From contig NZ_JAGYJK010000017.1 of the NCBI RefSeq assembly GCF_018402175.1, positions 310,001 to 374,000 on the forward strand: a DNA stretch of 64,000 bases. The letters run 5' to 3'. Source of the stretch: Yoonia sp. (GTDB lineage: Bacteria > Pseudomonadota > Alphaproteobacteria > Rhodobacterales > Rhodobacteraceae). A program made the position numbers and the translations under genes. This document shows positions 17,062 to 24,609 of the stretch, piece after piece (position 1 is the first letter of the stretch; every line of letters begins with the position of its first letter). The notes under the pieces are model-generated. The model did not search any database. It saw only the letters and a program-made list of their open reading frames with translations, and was not told the origin of the DNA.

Positions 17062-17907
17062 TTAGCGGCTGGGGATCGCGCTGCGCTTGGTTCCGGTGCC
17101 TTCCCAGCTGTCCATCGCCTCCAGCGCCTCTGCGGCGGTTTCGACAAAACGGAACAGGTCAAGGTCATCGGCGGAAATCGTGCCCGCCTCGGCCAGAGCA
17201 TCCCAGTTGATGATCTTTTCCCAGAACGCGCGGCCAAACAGCAGGAACGGCACCCGCCCCATGCGGCCGGTCTGGATCAGGGTCAACGCCTCGAAGGTTT
17301 CGTCCAGCGTACCAAAGCCCCCCGGAAACACGCAAACCGCCGACGCGCGCATTAGGAAATGCATCTTGCGAATGGCGAAGTAGTGAAAGTTGAAACAGAG
17401 CTCTGGCGTGACATAGGCGTTGGGCGCCTGTTCATGCGGCAGCACGATGTTCAGCCCGATTGACCGCCCGCCCGCATCCAGCGCGCCGCGATTGCCTGCC
17501 TCCATCACACCCGGCCCGCCGCCCGTGACAATGACGTTGTCGGTCCCGCCGTCCTTCAGCGACCGTTCGGTGACCAGCCGCGCGAATGTGCGCGCTTCGT
17601 CGTAATAGGCCGACAGGCCCGCCAGCGTCGCGGTCTTGGCTGTGTGCTTTTGCGCCGGTTCGGGGATGCGCGCGCCGCCGAACAGGACCACGGTCGAATT
17701 GATCCCCGCCTCGTTCATCATCAGTTCGGGTTTGAGCAGTTCCAACTGCAAGCGCACGGGGCGCAATTCCTCGCGCAGCAGAAAATCCTGATCGGCAAAG
17801 GCCAACGCATAGGATGGCGCGCGCGTCTGCGGCGTGTCGGGGATATGGGTCGCGGCCTCGCGGTCCTGCTGGCTGTCACGAAACGGATGGCGGCGGTCGT
17901 CTTTCAT
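17062..17907 (-). CDS. LOG family protein (cytokinin-type nucleoside 5-monophosphate phosphoribohydrolase fold)
   Basis: A 281-residue protein of the long TIGR00730/YgdH-like branch. The N-terminal extension is followed by VVLFGGARIPEPA, the nucleotide loop VTGGGPGVMEAGNRGA, and the diagnostic PGGFGTLDE with the following acidic residues. LOG proteins cleave ribose from nucleoside monophosphates; the bacterial long forms act on general nucleotide pools. The start is the ATG preceded by AAGGAAG. It is the first gene of a two-gene unit with gntK and divergent from dapD with 83 bases between. Confidence 0.9.
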   Translation of the reverse strand: MKDDRRHPFRDSQQDREAATHIPDTPQTRAPSYALAFADQDFLLREELRPVRLQLELLKPELMMNEAGINSTVVLFGGARIPEPAQKHTAKTATLAGLSAYYDEARTFARLVTERSLKDGGTDNVIVTGGGPGVMEAGNRGALDAGGRSIGLNIVLPHEQAPNAYVTPELCFNFHYFAIRKMHFLMRASAVCVFPGGFGTLDETFEALTLIQTGRMGRVPFLLFGRAFWEKIINWDALAEAGTISADDLDLFRFVETAAEALEAMDSWEGTGTKRSAIPSR

Positions 17908-17990
17908 GGCATCTTCCTTGATTGCGCCCTCGGGCTGTTCCGGTCTATAGCCCCTTGCAACCGCGAGCCACAGCAAAACCGGAGAAACCC

Positions 17991-18818
17991 ATGTCAAACG
18001 CCGCACTGGAAACCGCCATCGAAGCCGCATGGGATGCGCGCGACACGATCACTCCCGCCACAAAGGGCGAAGTCCGCGACGCGATTGAAACCACCCTGAA
18101 CGCGCTGGACAGCGGCAGCTTGCGCGTGGCGGAAAAGCAGGCGGACGGGGCGTGGTATGTGAACCAGTGGGCGAAAAAGGCGGTGCTGCTGTCCTTTCGC
18201 TTGAACGATATGGAACCGATTTCCGGCGGCAATGGCGGCAGCACATGGTGGGACAAGGTGCCATCGAAATTCGACGGCTGGACCGCGACCGACTGGCGCG
18301 CCGCCGGTTTCCGCGCTGTGCCGGGGTCGATTGTGCGCCGGTCGGCATTCATCGGCAAAGGCGTGGTGCTGATGCCGTCCTTCGTGAACCTTGGCGCCTA
18401 TGTCGATGAAGGCAGCATGGTTGACGGTTGGGCCACGGTCGGGTCCTGCGCGCAGATCGGCAAGAACGTGCATCTGTCGGGCGGCGTCGGCATCGGCGGC
18501 GTGCTGGAACCGATGCAGGCCGGGCCAACGATCATCGAGGATAACTGCTTTATCGGTGCCCGGTCAGAGGTTGTCGAAGGCTGCATCATCCGCGAAGGGT
18601 CGGTGCTGGGCATGGGTGTATTTATCGGCCAGTCCACGAAAATCGTGGACCGCGCCACCGGCGAGGTCATGTATGGCGAAGTGCCGCCCTATTCGGTCGT
18701 CGTCGCAGGCTCGATGCCATCCACCAACGGGATCAACCTTTACTGTGCCGTGATCGTCAAACGCGTCGATGAAAAGACACGGTCAAAGACCGGCATCAAC
18801 GAATTGCTGCGCGACTGA
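17991..18818 (+). CDS. dapD: 2,3,4,5-tetrahydropyridine-2,6-dicarboxylate N-succinyltransferase
   Basis: A 275-residue trimeric acyltransferase of the succinylase branch of lysine and meso-diaminopimelate synthesis. An N-terminal helical domain (about 1-95) is followed by left-handed beta-helix hexapeptide repeats (about 100-225; e.g. [30 protein letters not shown]). The C-terminal region ends [12 protein letters not shown]...TGINELLRD. The start is the ATG after GGAGAAACCC. Two small genes follow directly and are probably in the same transcript. Confidence 0.97.
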   Translation: MSNAALETAIEAAWDARDTITPATKGEVRDAIETTLNALDSGSLRVAEKQADGAWYVNQWAKKAVLLSFRLNDMEPISGGNGGSTWWDKVPSKFDGWTATDWRAAGFRAVPGSIVRRSAFIGKGVVLMPSFVNLGAYVDEGSMVDGWATVGSCAQIGKNVHLSGGVGIGGVLEPMQAGPTIIEDNCFIGARSEVVEGCIIREGSVLGMGVFIGQSTKIVDRATGEVMYGEVPPYSVVVAGSMPSTNGINLYCAVIVKRVDEKTRSKTGINELLRD

Positions 18819-18819
18819 C

Positions 18820-19101
18820 ATGATCCTGAGCCGGACCCTTGCGCGCGGGCGGATGGCGGCGGGCCAACAGCCGACGTTCATCATGGCCTGGGGTCCGGTC
18901 GCCGCCGATATCGGGGTGATCGTGCTGGTGCTGGCGCTGGTTTGGCAGCCGATCCTGACGGCGGTCTATATTGCGGGTCTGCCGCTGATCGGGACGATAG
19001 TCGTGCTGTTGATCACCATCTACCTGCCCTTTCACATCGTCGTCGTGATATCGACGCTCTGGGCCGTGAAATCCCGCTGGATCGAGGAAGACAGCAAATG
19101 A
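18820..19101 (+). CDS. Small membrane protein, two transmembrane helices
   Basis: A 93-residue protein with two strong hydrophobic segments (about residues 24-45 and 50-82), a basic N-terminus and a charged tail ending WIEEDSK. It begins one base after the dapD stop and its own stop overlaps the next start by ATGA, so it lies inside the dapD transcript. The ribosome site is weak; internal Met codons at 18853 or 18883 could also start it. I recognise no family. Confidence 0.65.
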   Translation: MILSRTLARGRMAAGQQPTFIMAWGPVAADIGVIVLVLALVWQPILTAVYIAGLPLIGTIVVLLITIYLPFHIVVVISTLWAVKSRWIEEDSK

Positions 19102-19430
19102 CCGCAAAAGAAAGCCGCCAAAAGGTGTTCACCCTGCTGGTCGAGGTGGGCCGCAACGCCGGTGACGGGTTGCCTGACGGGGCGACGGGTGCCGCGCTGA
19201 TGTGCTATGCCTCCGGCGTGGACGAGGCCGAGGCCGTGCGCGAAACCGTGGCGATCCTGAAACAGGCCGATCTGGCACCGCTGGACGTCTCGGGCTATGG
19301 CACGCTGGATGAACGGCTGGCCGAAGGACATGATATTTCTGACGAAGAACGCGATCTGATGCAGCGCGCGCTGGATGAAAACAGCGTCATCGTAGCCCAG
19401 ATGACGCCGTTCTACGACAAGGCGGATTAG
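19098..19430 (+). CDS. Conserved acidic small protein, unknown
   Basis: A 110-residue, soluble, acidic and largely helical protein (start MTAKESRQKVF; middle VDEAEAVRETVAILKQ; end MTPFYDKAD). The start overlaps the upstream stop by ATGA. In related genomes I recall small proteins between dapD and dapE, but dapE is not here: the next gene is convergent. No catalytic motif is visible. Confidence 0.65.
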   Translation: MTAKESRQKVFTLLVEVGRNAGDGLPDGATGAALMCYASGVDEAEAVRETVAILKQADLAPLDVSGYGTLDERLAEGHDISDEERDLMQRALDENSVIVAQMTPFYDKAD

Positions 19431-19432
19431 CA

Positions 19433-19518
19433 TTTCGGGCAAAGCACAGATTGCTTTTAGCTGCCTCTCGCTTCGCTCGAACGCGAAAAGCAATCAAAGT
19501 TGTCTGATAATCCCGAAA
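19433..19518. terminator. Nested inverted repeat between convergent genes
   Basis: Two nested palindromes: outer TTTCGGG (19433-19439) with CCCGAAA (19512-19518), inner GATTGCTTTT (19449-19458) with AAAAGCAATC (19486-19495). The inner stem carries A and T runs on both sides, so it can serve as a terminator in both directions for the 19430 plus-strand gene and the dat gene ending at 19523. The GC-rich centre holds a further small palindrome. Confidence 0.7.
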
Positions 19519-19522
19519 CGCT

Positions 19523-20389
19523 TTAAACCGCCACTTTGCGGCTTTCATCCAGATAAATCTCGCGCAGGCGCGCGGCGACAGGTCCGGGCGCACCAGTCCC
19601 AACAGCGGCCCCGTCGATTTCCACCACCGGCATGACAAACATGCTGGCCGAGGTGATAAAGGCCTCATCGGCGGCCTGCGCCTCGGCGATGGAAAAGCTG
19701 CGTTCTTCGACCTGCATCTGCGCCTCGTGGGCAAAACGCAGCACGGCGGCGCGGGTGATGCCATGCAGAATCTCATTGCCCAGATGGCGGGTGATGATCG
19801 TATTGCCCTTGACGATATAGGCATTGTTGGACGTGCCTTCGGTCACCATCCCGTCCTCGACCATCCATGCGTCATCGACACCGGCCGCCTTGGCCATCAT
19901 CTTGCCCATCGACGGATAGAGCAGCTGCACCGTCTTGATATCCCGCCGCGTCCAGCGTTGATCTTCAATCGAGATGACCTTGATCCCCTTTTGCGCCATG
20001 GGGCTATTGGCAAGGCCCGGCTTGTTCTGGGTGAACAGCACAACCGTCGGCGTGCAGGTTGCAGGGTCAGGGAACACGAAATCACGATCACCGGGCGCGC
20101 CACGGGTGATCTGCAGATAGATCATGCCTTCCTCGATCCCGTTCAGGCGCACCAATTCGCGGTGAATCTCCAGCAGATCGGGCAGGCAGGCGGGATGCGG
20201 CATGTCGAGTTCGTTCAAGGACCGTTCCAGCCGCTTGGCGTGACCGGCGAAATCGATCAGCTTGCCATCCAGCACCGATGTGACCTCATACACGCCATCG
20301 GCCATCAGGAACCCGCGGTCAAAGATCGAAATCGTGGCTTCGTTTTCGGGCAGATAGGTGCCGTTGACATAGACTGTGCGCATATTCAT
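19523..20389 (-). CDS. dat: D-amino acid aminotransferase
   Basis: A 288-residue fold-type IV PLP enzyme that moves the amino group between D-amino acids and 2-oxo acids, typically D-alanine + 2-oxoglutarate to pyruvate + D-glutamate. The PLP lysine is Lys152 in RRDIKTVQLL, the family's DIKS/T context. SIFDRGFLMADGVYE, VTEGTSNNAY and GITR further support the fold. A branched-chain or 4-amino-4-deoxychorismate lyase role is less likely given that lysine context and the neighbours. The start was set by ATGA overlap with the dgcA stop (MNMRTVYV). Confidence 0.9.
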   Translation of the reverse strand: MNMRTVYVNGTYLPENEATISIFDRGFLMADGVYEVTSVLDGKLIDFAGHAKRLERSLNELDMPHPACLPDLLEIHRELVRLNGIEEGMIYLQITRGAPGDRDFVFPDPATCTPTVVLFTQNKPGLANSPMAQKGIKVISIEDQRWTRRDIKTVQLLYPSMGKMMAKAAGVDDAWMVEDGMVTEGTSNNAYIVKGNTIITRHLGNEILHGITRAAVLRFAHEAQMQVEERSFSIAEAQAADEAFITSASMFVMPVVEIDGAAVGTGAPGPVAARLREIYLDESRKVAV

Positions 20390-21345
20390 CCCCAAAGGTC
20401 GGCGGCGGGCGGATGCACGCCGTTGTCGTCAAAGTGCAAAGGTGCAGCACGGTCTTCGGCCAATAACAGCGGCCCGTCAAGGTCCGTGAAGGCCACGCCC
20501 TGCGCCAGAATCGTCGCAGGGGCCATCGCCAGCGATGATCCGACCATGCAACCGACCATGATCGCATATCCTTCGGCCTGCGCCTGCGCCTTCAGCGCCA
20601 GCGCCTCGGTCAGCCCGCCGGTCTTGTCCAGCTTGATATTTACCATGTCATATTTGCCGCGCAGGGCGGGCAGGCTGGCACGGTCATGGCAGCTTTCATC
20701 GGCGCAAACGGGCAAGGGCCGCGCGATTTCGCCCAGCATGTCATCCGCCCCCGCAGGCAGCGGCTGTTCAACCATCTGCACGCCAAGCCGGATCAGATGG
20801 GGCGCCAGATCGGCGTAAACTTCGGCCGTCCAGCCTTCATTGGCATCGACGATGATGCGGGCAGCGGGCGCGCCACGGCGCACAGCCTCCAGCCGCGCCA
20901 TGTCATCGGGCGTGCCCAGCTTGATCTTCAACAGCGGGCGATGCGCGTTTTGCGCCGCCTGCGCCTGCATCGCCGCGGGCGTGTCCAGCGACAGGGTATA
21001 GGCAGTGATCGCAGGGCGCGGCGCGGGCAGACCCAACAAGTCCCAGACGCGTTTACCTGCCTTTTTCGCCGCATGATCCCAGAACGCGCAATCCAGCGCA
21101 TTGCGCGCGGCCCCTGCAGGCAGGGTGTCCTGCAAATCCGCCCAGCCCCCTGTAAATCCGGCAATCTGCGCCGTCACATTGTCCAATGTCTCGCCGTAGC
21201 GGGCATAAGGCACACATTCACCGCGCCCCGCCACCCCCTGCAACGCCATGGTCACGGTCAAAACCTCCGCCGCGGTCCGCGACCCGCGACTGATGGTAAA
21301 GACCTGCGCCAAACGAAACACATCGCGTTTTATATCGACCTTCAT
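20386..21345 (-). CDS. dgcA: N-acetyl-D-glutamate racemase / dipeptide epimerase-like enolase-superfamily enzyme (DgcA)
   Basis: A 319-residue enolase-superfamily (muconate-lactonizing subgroup) racemase. The base pair Lys140xLys142 is in LKIKLG. Metal ligands are Asp167 (VDANEGW), Glu193 (VEQPL) and Asp216 (ADES), and the opposite base lies in NIKLDKTGG. The same fold includes L-Ala-D/L-Glu epimerases of murein recycling. The adjacent DUF1611 gene favours the DgcA assignment, which I recall as racemising N-acetyl-D-glutamate. The start codon sits immediately after a dispersed 33-base repeat whose GGAAG may serve as ribosome site; an ATG at 21348 is equally possible. Confidence 0.82.
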   Translation of the reverse strand: MKVDIKRDVFRLAQVFTISRGSRTAAEVLTVTMALQGVAGRGECVPYARYGETLDNVTAQIAGFTGGWADLQDTLPAGAARNALDCAFWDHAAKKAGKRVWDLLGLPAPRPAITAYTLSLDTPAAMQAQAAQNAHRPLLKIKLGTPDDMARLEAVRRGAPAARIIVDANEGWTAEVYADLAPHLIRLGVQMVEQPLPAGADDMLGEIARPLPVCADESCHDRASLPALRGKYDMVNIKLDKTGGLTEALALKAQAQAEGYAIMVGCMVGSSLAMAPATILAQGVAFTDLDGPLLLAEDRAAPLHFDDNGVHPPAADLWG

Positions 21346-21378
21346 CATCTTCCGAGCCCAAATATCCCCGCCGGAGGC
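21346..21378 (-). repeat. Dispersed 3-prime element, copy 3 (type A)
   Basis: On the minus strand it reads GCCTCCGGCGGGGATATTTG and ends CTCGGAAGATG. It differs from copy 2 (15005-15037) only in three bases after TATTT. It begins 25 bases after the dgcN stop and abuts the dgcA start. A separate small hairpin (GGATTTC-TGGC-GAAATCC, about 21381-21398) lies between the dgcN stop and the element. Confidence 0.7.
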
Positions 21379-21403
21379 GTCGGATTTCGCCAGAAATCCG
21401 GCA

Positions 21404-22405
21404 TCAAATCCCCTCCAGCGCGTCAACCAACCGCGCCGCCCCCTGCCGGAACGTATCGACAGTCGGCAGGCCCATCCGGCCTTCGACCTCGGCCAGATAG
21501 GCCAAAGCGTCCTCCTCGGACAGATGCTGCGTGTTGACCGAAACGCCCACGATCTGACAGGCCGGATTGGCAATGCGGGCAATCGGCAAAACCATGTCGC
21601 GCAACGCCTCAAGGCTCGGCAGGGCATAGCCCGGCAATCCGCGCATATGCTTGCGCGTCGGTTCATGCGCCAGCACCAGCGCGTCGGGCTGGCCGCCATG
21701 GATCAGGGCCATTGTCACGCCGGAATAGGACACATGGAACAGGCTGCCCTGTCCTTCGATATGGTCCCAATGGTCGGGGTCGTTGTCGGGGGTCAGGTAT
21801 TCGACCGCACCCGCCATGAAATCCGCGACCACCGCATCCAGCGGCACACCGCCGCCGGTGATCAGAATGCCGGTCTGGCCGGTGGGGCGAAAGGTCGATT
21901 TCATGCCACGCTTGCGCATCTCGATATCCATGGCAAGGCCGGTATACATCTTGCCCACCGAACAATCGGTGCCGACGGCCAGACAGCGTTTGCCGGTGCG
22001 TTTGACGCCATTGGCGATCGGATAGGCGACCGATGGCACGCGCACGTCGAACAACGACCGCCCATGCGCGCGGGCGGCAGCGACCAGATCAGCCTCGTCA
22101 CGCAGCAGGTTGTGCAGGCCGGACGCCAAATCGAACCCCAGCGCGAGTGCTTGCAACAGCACCTGTTTCCACGCGGCAGAGATCACGCCGCCACGATTGG
22201 CCACACCGATGACCAGCGTCTGGGCACCGGCGGCCTTGGCCTGGTCCAGCGTCATGTCAGCAATGCCGACATCGGCACCACAGCCGGGCATCCGGTACTG
22301 GCCCACGGCATTCTGCGGGCGCCAGTCCTTGATTCCCTGCGCCACCTTTGCGGCCAGCTGGTCAGGCGCATCGCCCAGAAACAAAAGGTAAGGGGTCTGG
22401 ATCAT
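21404..22405 (-). CDS. dgcN: DUF1611 family protein, D-glutamate N-acetyltransferase (DgcN)
   Basis: A 333-residue protein of the DUF1611 family. An N-terminal Rossmann-like domain (about 1-115) is followed by a P-loop-like segment GTDCSVGKM (about 145-153), then ITGGGVPLDAVV and EGQGSLFHVSYSGVT. My recollection is that members were named DgcN and described as N-acetylating D-glutamate in marine bacteria, working with DgcA; I could not verify this here. It is the first gene of the dgcN-dgcA-dat unit. A 7-bp inverted repeat lies 81-113 bases upstream of its start. The 226-base region to amtB holds that repeat and the amtB terminator. Confidence 0.85.
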   Translation of the reverse strand: MIQTPYLLFLGDAPDQLAAKVAQGIKDWRPQNAVGQYRMPGCGADVGIADMTLDQAKAAGAQTLVIGVANRGGVISAAWKQVLLQALALGFDLASGLHNLLRDEADLVAAARAHGRSLFDVRVPSVAYPIANGVKRTGKRCLAVGTDCSVGKMYTGLAMDIEMRKRGMKSTFRPTGQTGILITGGGVPLDAVVADFMAGAVEYLTPDNDPDHWDHIEGQGSLFHVSYSGVTMALIHGGQPDALVLAHEPTRKHMRGLPGYALPSLEALRDMVLPIARIANPACQIVGVSVNTQHLSEEDALAYLAEVEGRMGLPTVDTFRQGAARLVDALEGI

Positions 22406-22485
22406 CGCAAGCTCCGGTCAATCGGTTAAGGTCTTGGGCAGCATATCGCGGAAAACACGGAACGATCTTTGCAAATACATTGCTG

Positions 22486-22518
22486 AATGACGATTTATTC
22501 GCAGACTCGTGCGTCATT
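22486..22518. promoter_or_regulatory. Inverted repeat upstream of dgcN (candidate operator)
   Basis: AATGACG (22486-22492) and CGTCATT (22512-22518) are perfect inverted copies with a 19-base spacer, the half-sites about 2.5 helical turns apart. The position, 81-113 bases before the dgcN start, fits an operator for a dimeric regulator, but no regulator gene adjoins the operon and the half-sites are only 7 bp. Confidence 0.4.
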
Positions 22519-22582
22519 GACAGGATATGTCGCAGAAATGACCACGAAAACAAGCCAAATCCTCAATCAATCCTGCAACGCA

Positions 22583-22610
22583 AAAGCCCGGACGCGAACG
22601 CCCGGGCTTT
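22583..22610 (-). terminator. Rho-independent terminator of amtB
   Basis: AAAGCCCGG and CCGGGCTTT form a perfect 9-bp stem around a 10-base loop. It starts 22 bases after the amtB stop and ends with CTTTTG on the minus strand. It is the end of the glnK-amtB transcript. Confidence 0.8.
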
Positions 22611-22631
22611 GTGTCGTTACGAAAGCGTGGA

Positions 22632-23975
22632 TCAGCTTTTCGAGAACTCAGGATAGGCTTCCATGCCCAGCTCGCTCAGGTCGAGACCGGTGATCTCCGA
22701 TTCCTGGCTGACGCGGATGCCCATCGTCATCTTGAAGATGTACCACACGACCAAGGAGACAAAGAAGGTGAACACACCATAGGCTGCGATACCCGTCAGC
22801 TGCGTCATCAGGCTGGTGCCATCGTTGTAGAAGACAACAGCGATGGTGCCCCAGATACCGGCGAACAGGTGGACAGGAATTGCACCGACGACGTCGTCGA
22901 TCTTGAGCTTGTCCAGCAGCGGCACGGCGAAGACCACGATCGCACCACCAACAGCACCGATCCACAGCGCGCCGAACAGCGACGGATACAGAGGTTCCGC
23001 AGTGATCGCGACCAGACCGGCCAGCGCGCCGTTCAGCACCATGGTCAGATCGACCTTCTTGTACAGGACCTGCGTGAGGATCAGCGCGGTCACCGCACCG
23101 GCAGAGGCTGCCATGTTGGTGTTCGCAAAGATCCGGCCCACATCGGTGATGTCACCCACGGTACCAGCCGCCAGCTGCGACCCGCCGTTGAAACCGAACC
23201 AGCCCAGCCACAGGATGAACGTCCCCAGTGTTGCCAACGCAAGGTTGGAACCGGGCATCGGGTTGACGCGGCCATCCTTATATTTGCCCAGACGTGGACC
23301 CAGCACGATGGCACCAGCCAAAGCAGCCCAGCCACCGACCGAATGCACGATGGTCGATCCGGCAAAGTCGGAAAAGCCCAGTTCGGACAGCCAGCCGCCA
23401 CCCCACTGCCACGACCCCGAAATCGGATACATGAAGCCGGTCAGCACGACGACAAAGGCAAGAAACGGCCAGAGCTTGATCCGCTCAGCCAGCGCACCCG
23501 ACACGATGGATGCAGTGGCCGCAACGAACATCAGCTGAAAGAAAAAGTCGGACGCGACAGATGCGTAATCCAGCGATGCATCGGCGGCAGCCAGACCAAC
23601 AGGTTCCAGCACGGTGACGTTGAAGAAACCACCCACATAGCCGTTGAAATCGCCCGGATACATCAGGTTAAAGCCGACCAGCCAATACATGATGCCCGCG
23701 ATGGAAAACAGCGCGATATTCTTGGTCAGCTGGGTGGTGACGTTCTTGGACCGGACCAGACCGGCCTCCAGCATGGTGAAACCTGCCGCCATCCAGAACA
23801 CCAGAAAGCCGCCCACAAGGAACAGCAGGGTGGTCATAAGATAGGGGCCGATTTCGTCGAATGTGGGCGCGACCTCGGCCATCTCTTCGACAGCCTCGGC
23901 AGCTTCCTGCGCGAAGCCGATGACCGGAAGCAGCGCAAGTCCCGCCCCAAGTGTAATCAGTTTGTTCATATTCAT
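22632..23975 (-). CDS. amtB: Ammonium transporter AmtB
   Basis: A 447-residue inner-membrane ammonium channel. An N-terminal signal-like segment (MNMNKLITLGAGLALLPV...) and a short acidic periplasmic stretch precede about eleven transmembrane helices. The pore histidines are seen in VHSVGGWAALAG and HLFAGIWG, and the family signatures in AGFTMLEAGLVRSKN and FGFNGGSQLAA. The cytoplasmic tail ends EAYPEFSKS. GAGG lies nine bases before the chosen ATG. It follows glnK by 25 bases, the near-universal glnK-amtB pairing in which GlnK plugs the channel when nitrogen is ample. Confidence 0.97.
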   Translation of the reverse strand: MNMNKLITLGAGLALLPVIGFAQEAAEAVEEMAEVAPTFDEIGPYLMTTLLFLVGGFLVFWMAAGFTMLEAGLVRSKNVTTQLTKNIALFSIAGIMYWLVGFNLMYPGDFNGYVGGFFNVTVLEPVGLAAADASLDYASVASDFFFQLMFVAATASIVSGALAERIKLWPFLAFVVVLTGFMYPISGSWQWGGGWLSELGFSDFAGSTIVHSVGGWAALAGAIVLGPRLGKYKDGRVNPMPGSNLALATLGTFILWLGWFGFNGGSQLAAGTVGDITDVGRIFANTNMAASAGAVTALILTQVLYKKVDLTMVLNGALAGLVAITAEPLYPSLFGALWIGAVGGAIVVFAVPLLDKLKIDDVVGAIPVHLFAGIWGTIAVVFYNDGTSLMTQLTGIAAYGVFTFFVSLVVWYIFKMTMGIRVSQESEITGLDLSELGMEAYPEFSKS

Positions 23976-24000
23976 GGATTTGTTCCTCGTTGCGCCGCGA

Positions 24001-24339
24001 TCACAGCGCGTCATCATTGGTCTCGCCGGTGCGCACGCGCACAGCGCTTTGCACGTCGAGAACGAAAACCTTGCCGTCGCCGATCTTGTCGGTCTTGGCG
24101 GTGGTGGTGATGGTAGACACGACCTGATCGGCCATGCTGTCAGGCACGACGATCTCGAGCTTCACCTTGGGCACGAAGTTCACGGCATATTCCGCGCCGC
24201 GATAGATTTCCGTATGGCCCGACTGCGATCCGAACCCCTTGATTTCTGACACCATCATGCCGCGCACGCCGACGGTGGTCAGCGCTTCGCGGACCTCCTC
24301 GAGCTTGAACGGCTTGATTGTTGCAATGATGAGTTTCAC
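24001..24339 (-). CDS. glnK: Nitrogen regulatory protein P-II (GlnK)
   Basis: A 112-residue P-II protein that binds ATP/ADP and 2-oxoglutarate and signals nitrogen status to AmtB, the adenylyltransferase and NtrB. The T-loop has the uridylylation site Tyr51 in YRGAEY. Also visible are IIATIKPFKLEEV, GVRGMMVSE and the B-loop GDGKVFV. The start is a GTG placed six bases after GAGGGG, which gives exactly the canonical 112 residues. A perfect 10-bp direct repeat lies 127-147 bases upstream. Confidence 0.96.
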   Translation of the reverse strand: MKLIIATIKPFKLEEVREALTTVGVRGMMVSEIKGFGSQSGHTEIYRGAEYAVNFVPKVKLEIVVPDSMADQVVSTITTTAKTDKIGDGKVFVLDVQSAVRVRTGETNDDAL

Positions 24340-24465
24340 GTTCTTCCCCTCGCAATGGATTGCGGCAACACCCAGCCCGGCGTCCGCTTGCACGCAACAA
24401 AGAACGCGGCAGTGCAGCATCGGCAAGGATTTGCCTGTGCTGGGATAGGTTAAGATCGGGTGAGT

Positions 24466-24486
24466 TTGCACAATTATTGCACAATT
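24466..24486. promoter_or_regulatory. Perfect 10-bp direct repeat in the glnK / PBP intergenic region
   Basis: TTGCACAATT occurs twice with a single A between (24466-24475 and 24477-24486), an 11-bp period of one helical turn. It lies 127 bases upstream of the glnK start and 124 bases upstream of the PBP start. The TGCAC cores resemble NtrC half-sites, but they are direct, not inverted. The rest of the 270-base region shows only AT-rich sequence near 24560-24590. Confidence 0.5.
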
Positions 24487-24609
24487 TAATCGCTTTGCCT
24501 CAATAATAGGCAGATCAAAAAGCCAAGAGCGCGACTCATCGCATCTCTACAATTCCTTTCGATATGTTTACGATATCTCAAAACAGACACAGAAACAGTC
24601 GGGCGGATC

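Noticed and set aside
22611-24110. A 499-codon plus-strand frame opposite amtB
   Set aside because: Low-complexity His/Gln/Arg product, no ribosome site; amtB on the other strand is unmistakable.
24560-24609. A sigma-54 promoter for the PBP gene
   Set aside because: No GG-N10-GC element at a suitable place; the AT-rich stretch alone is not enough.
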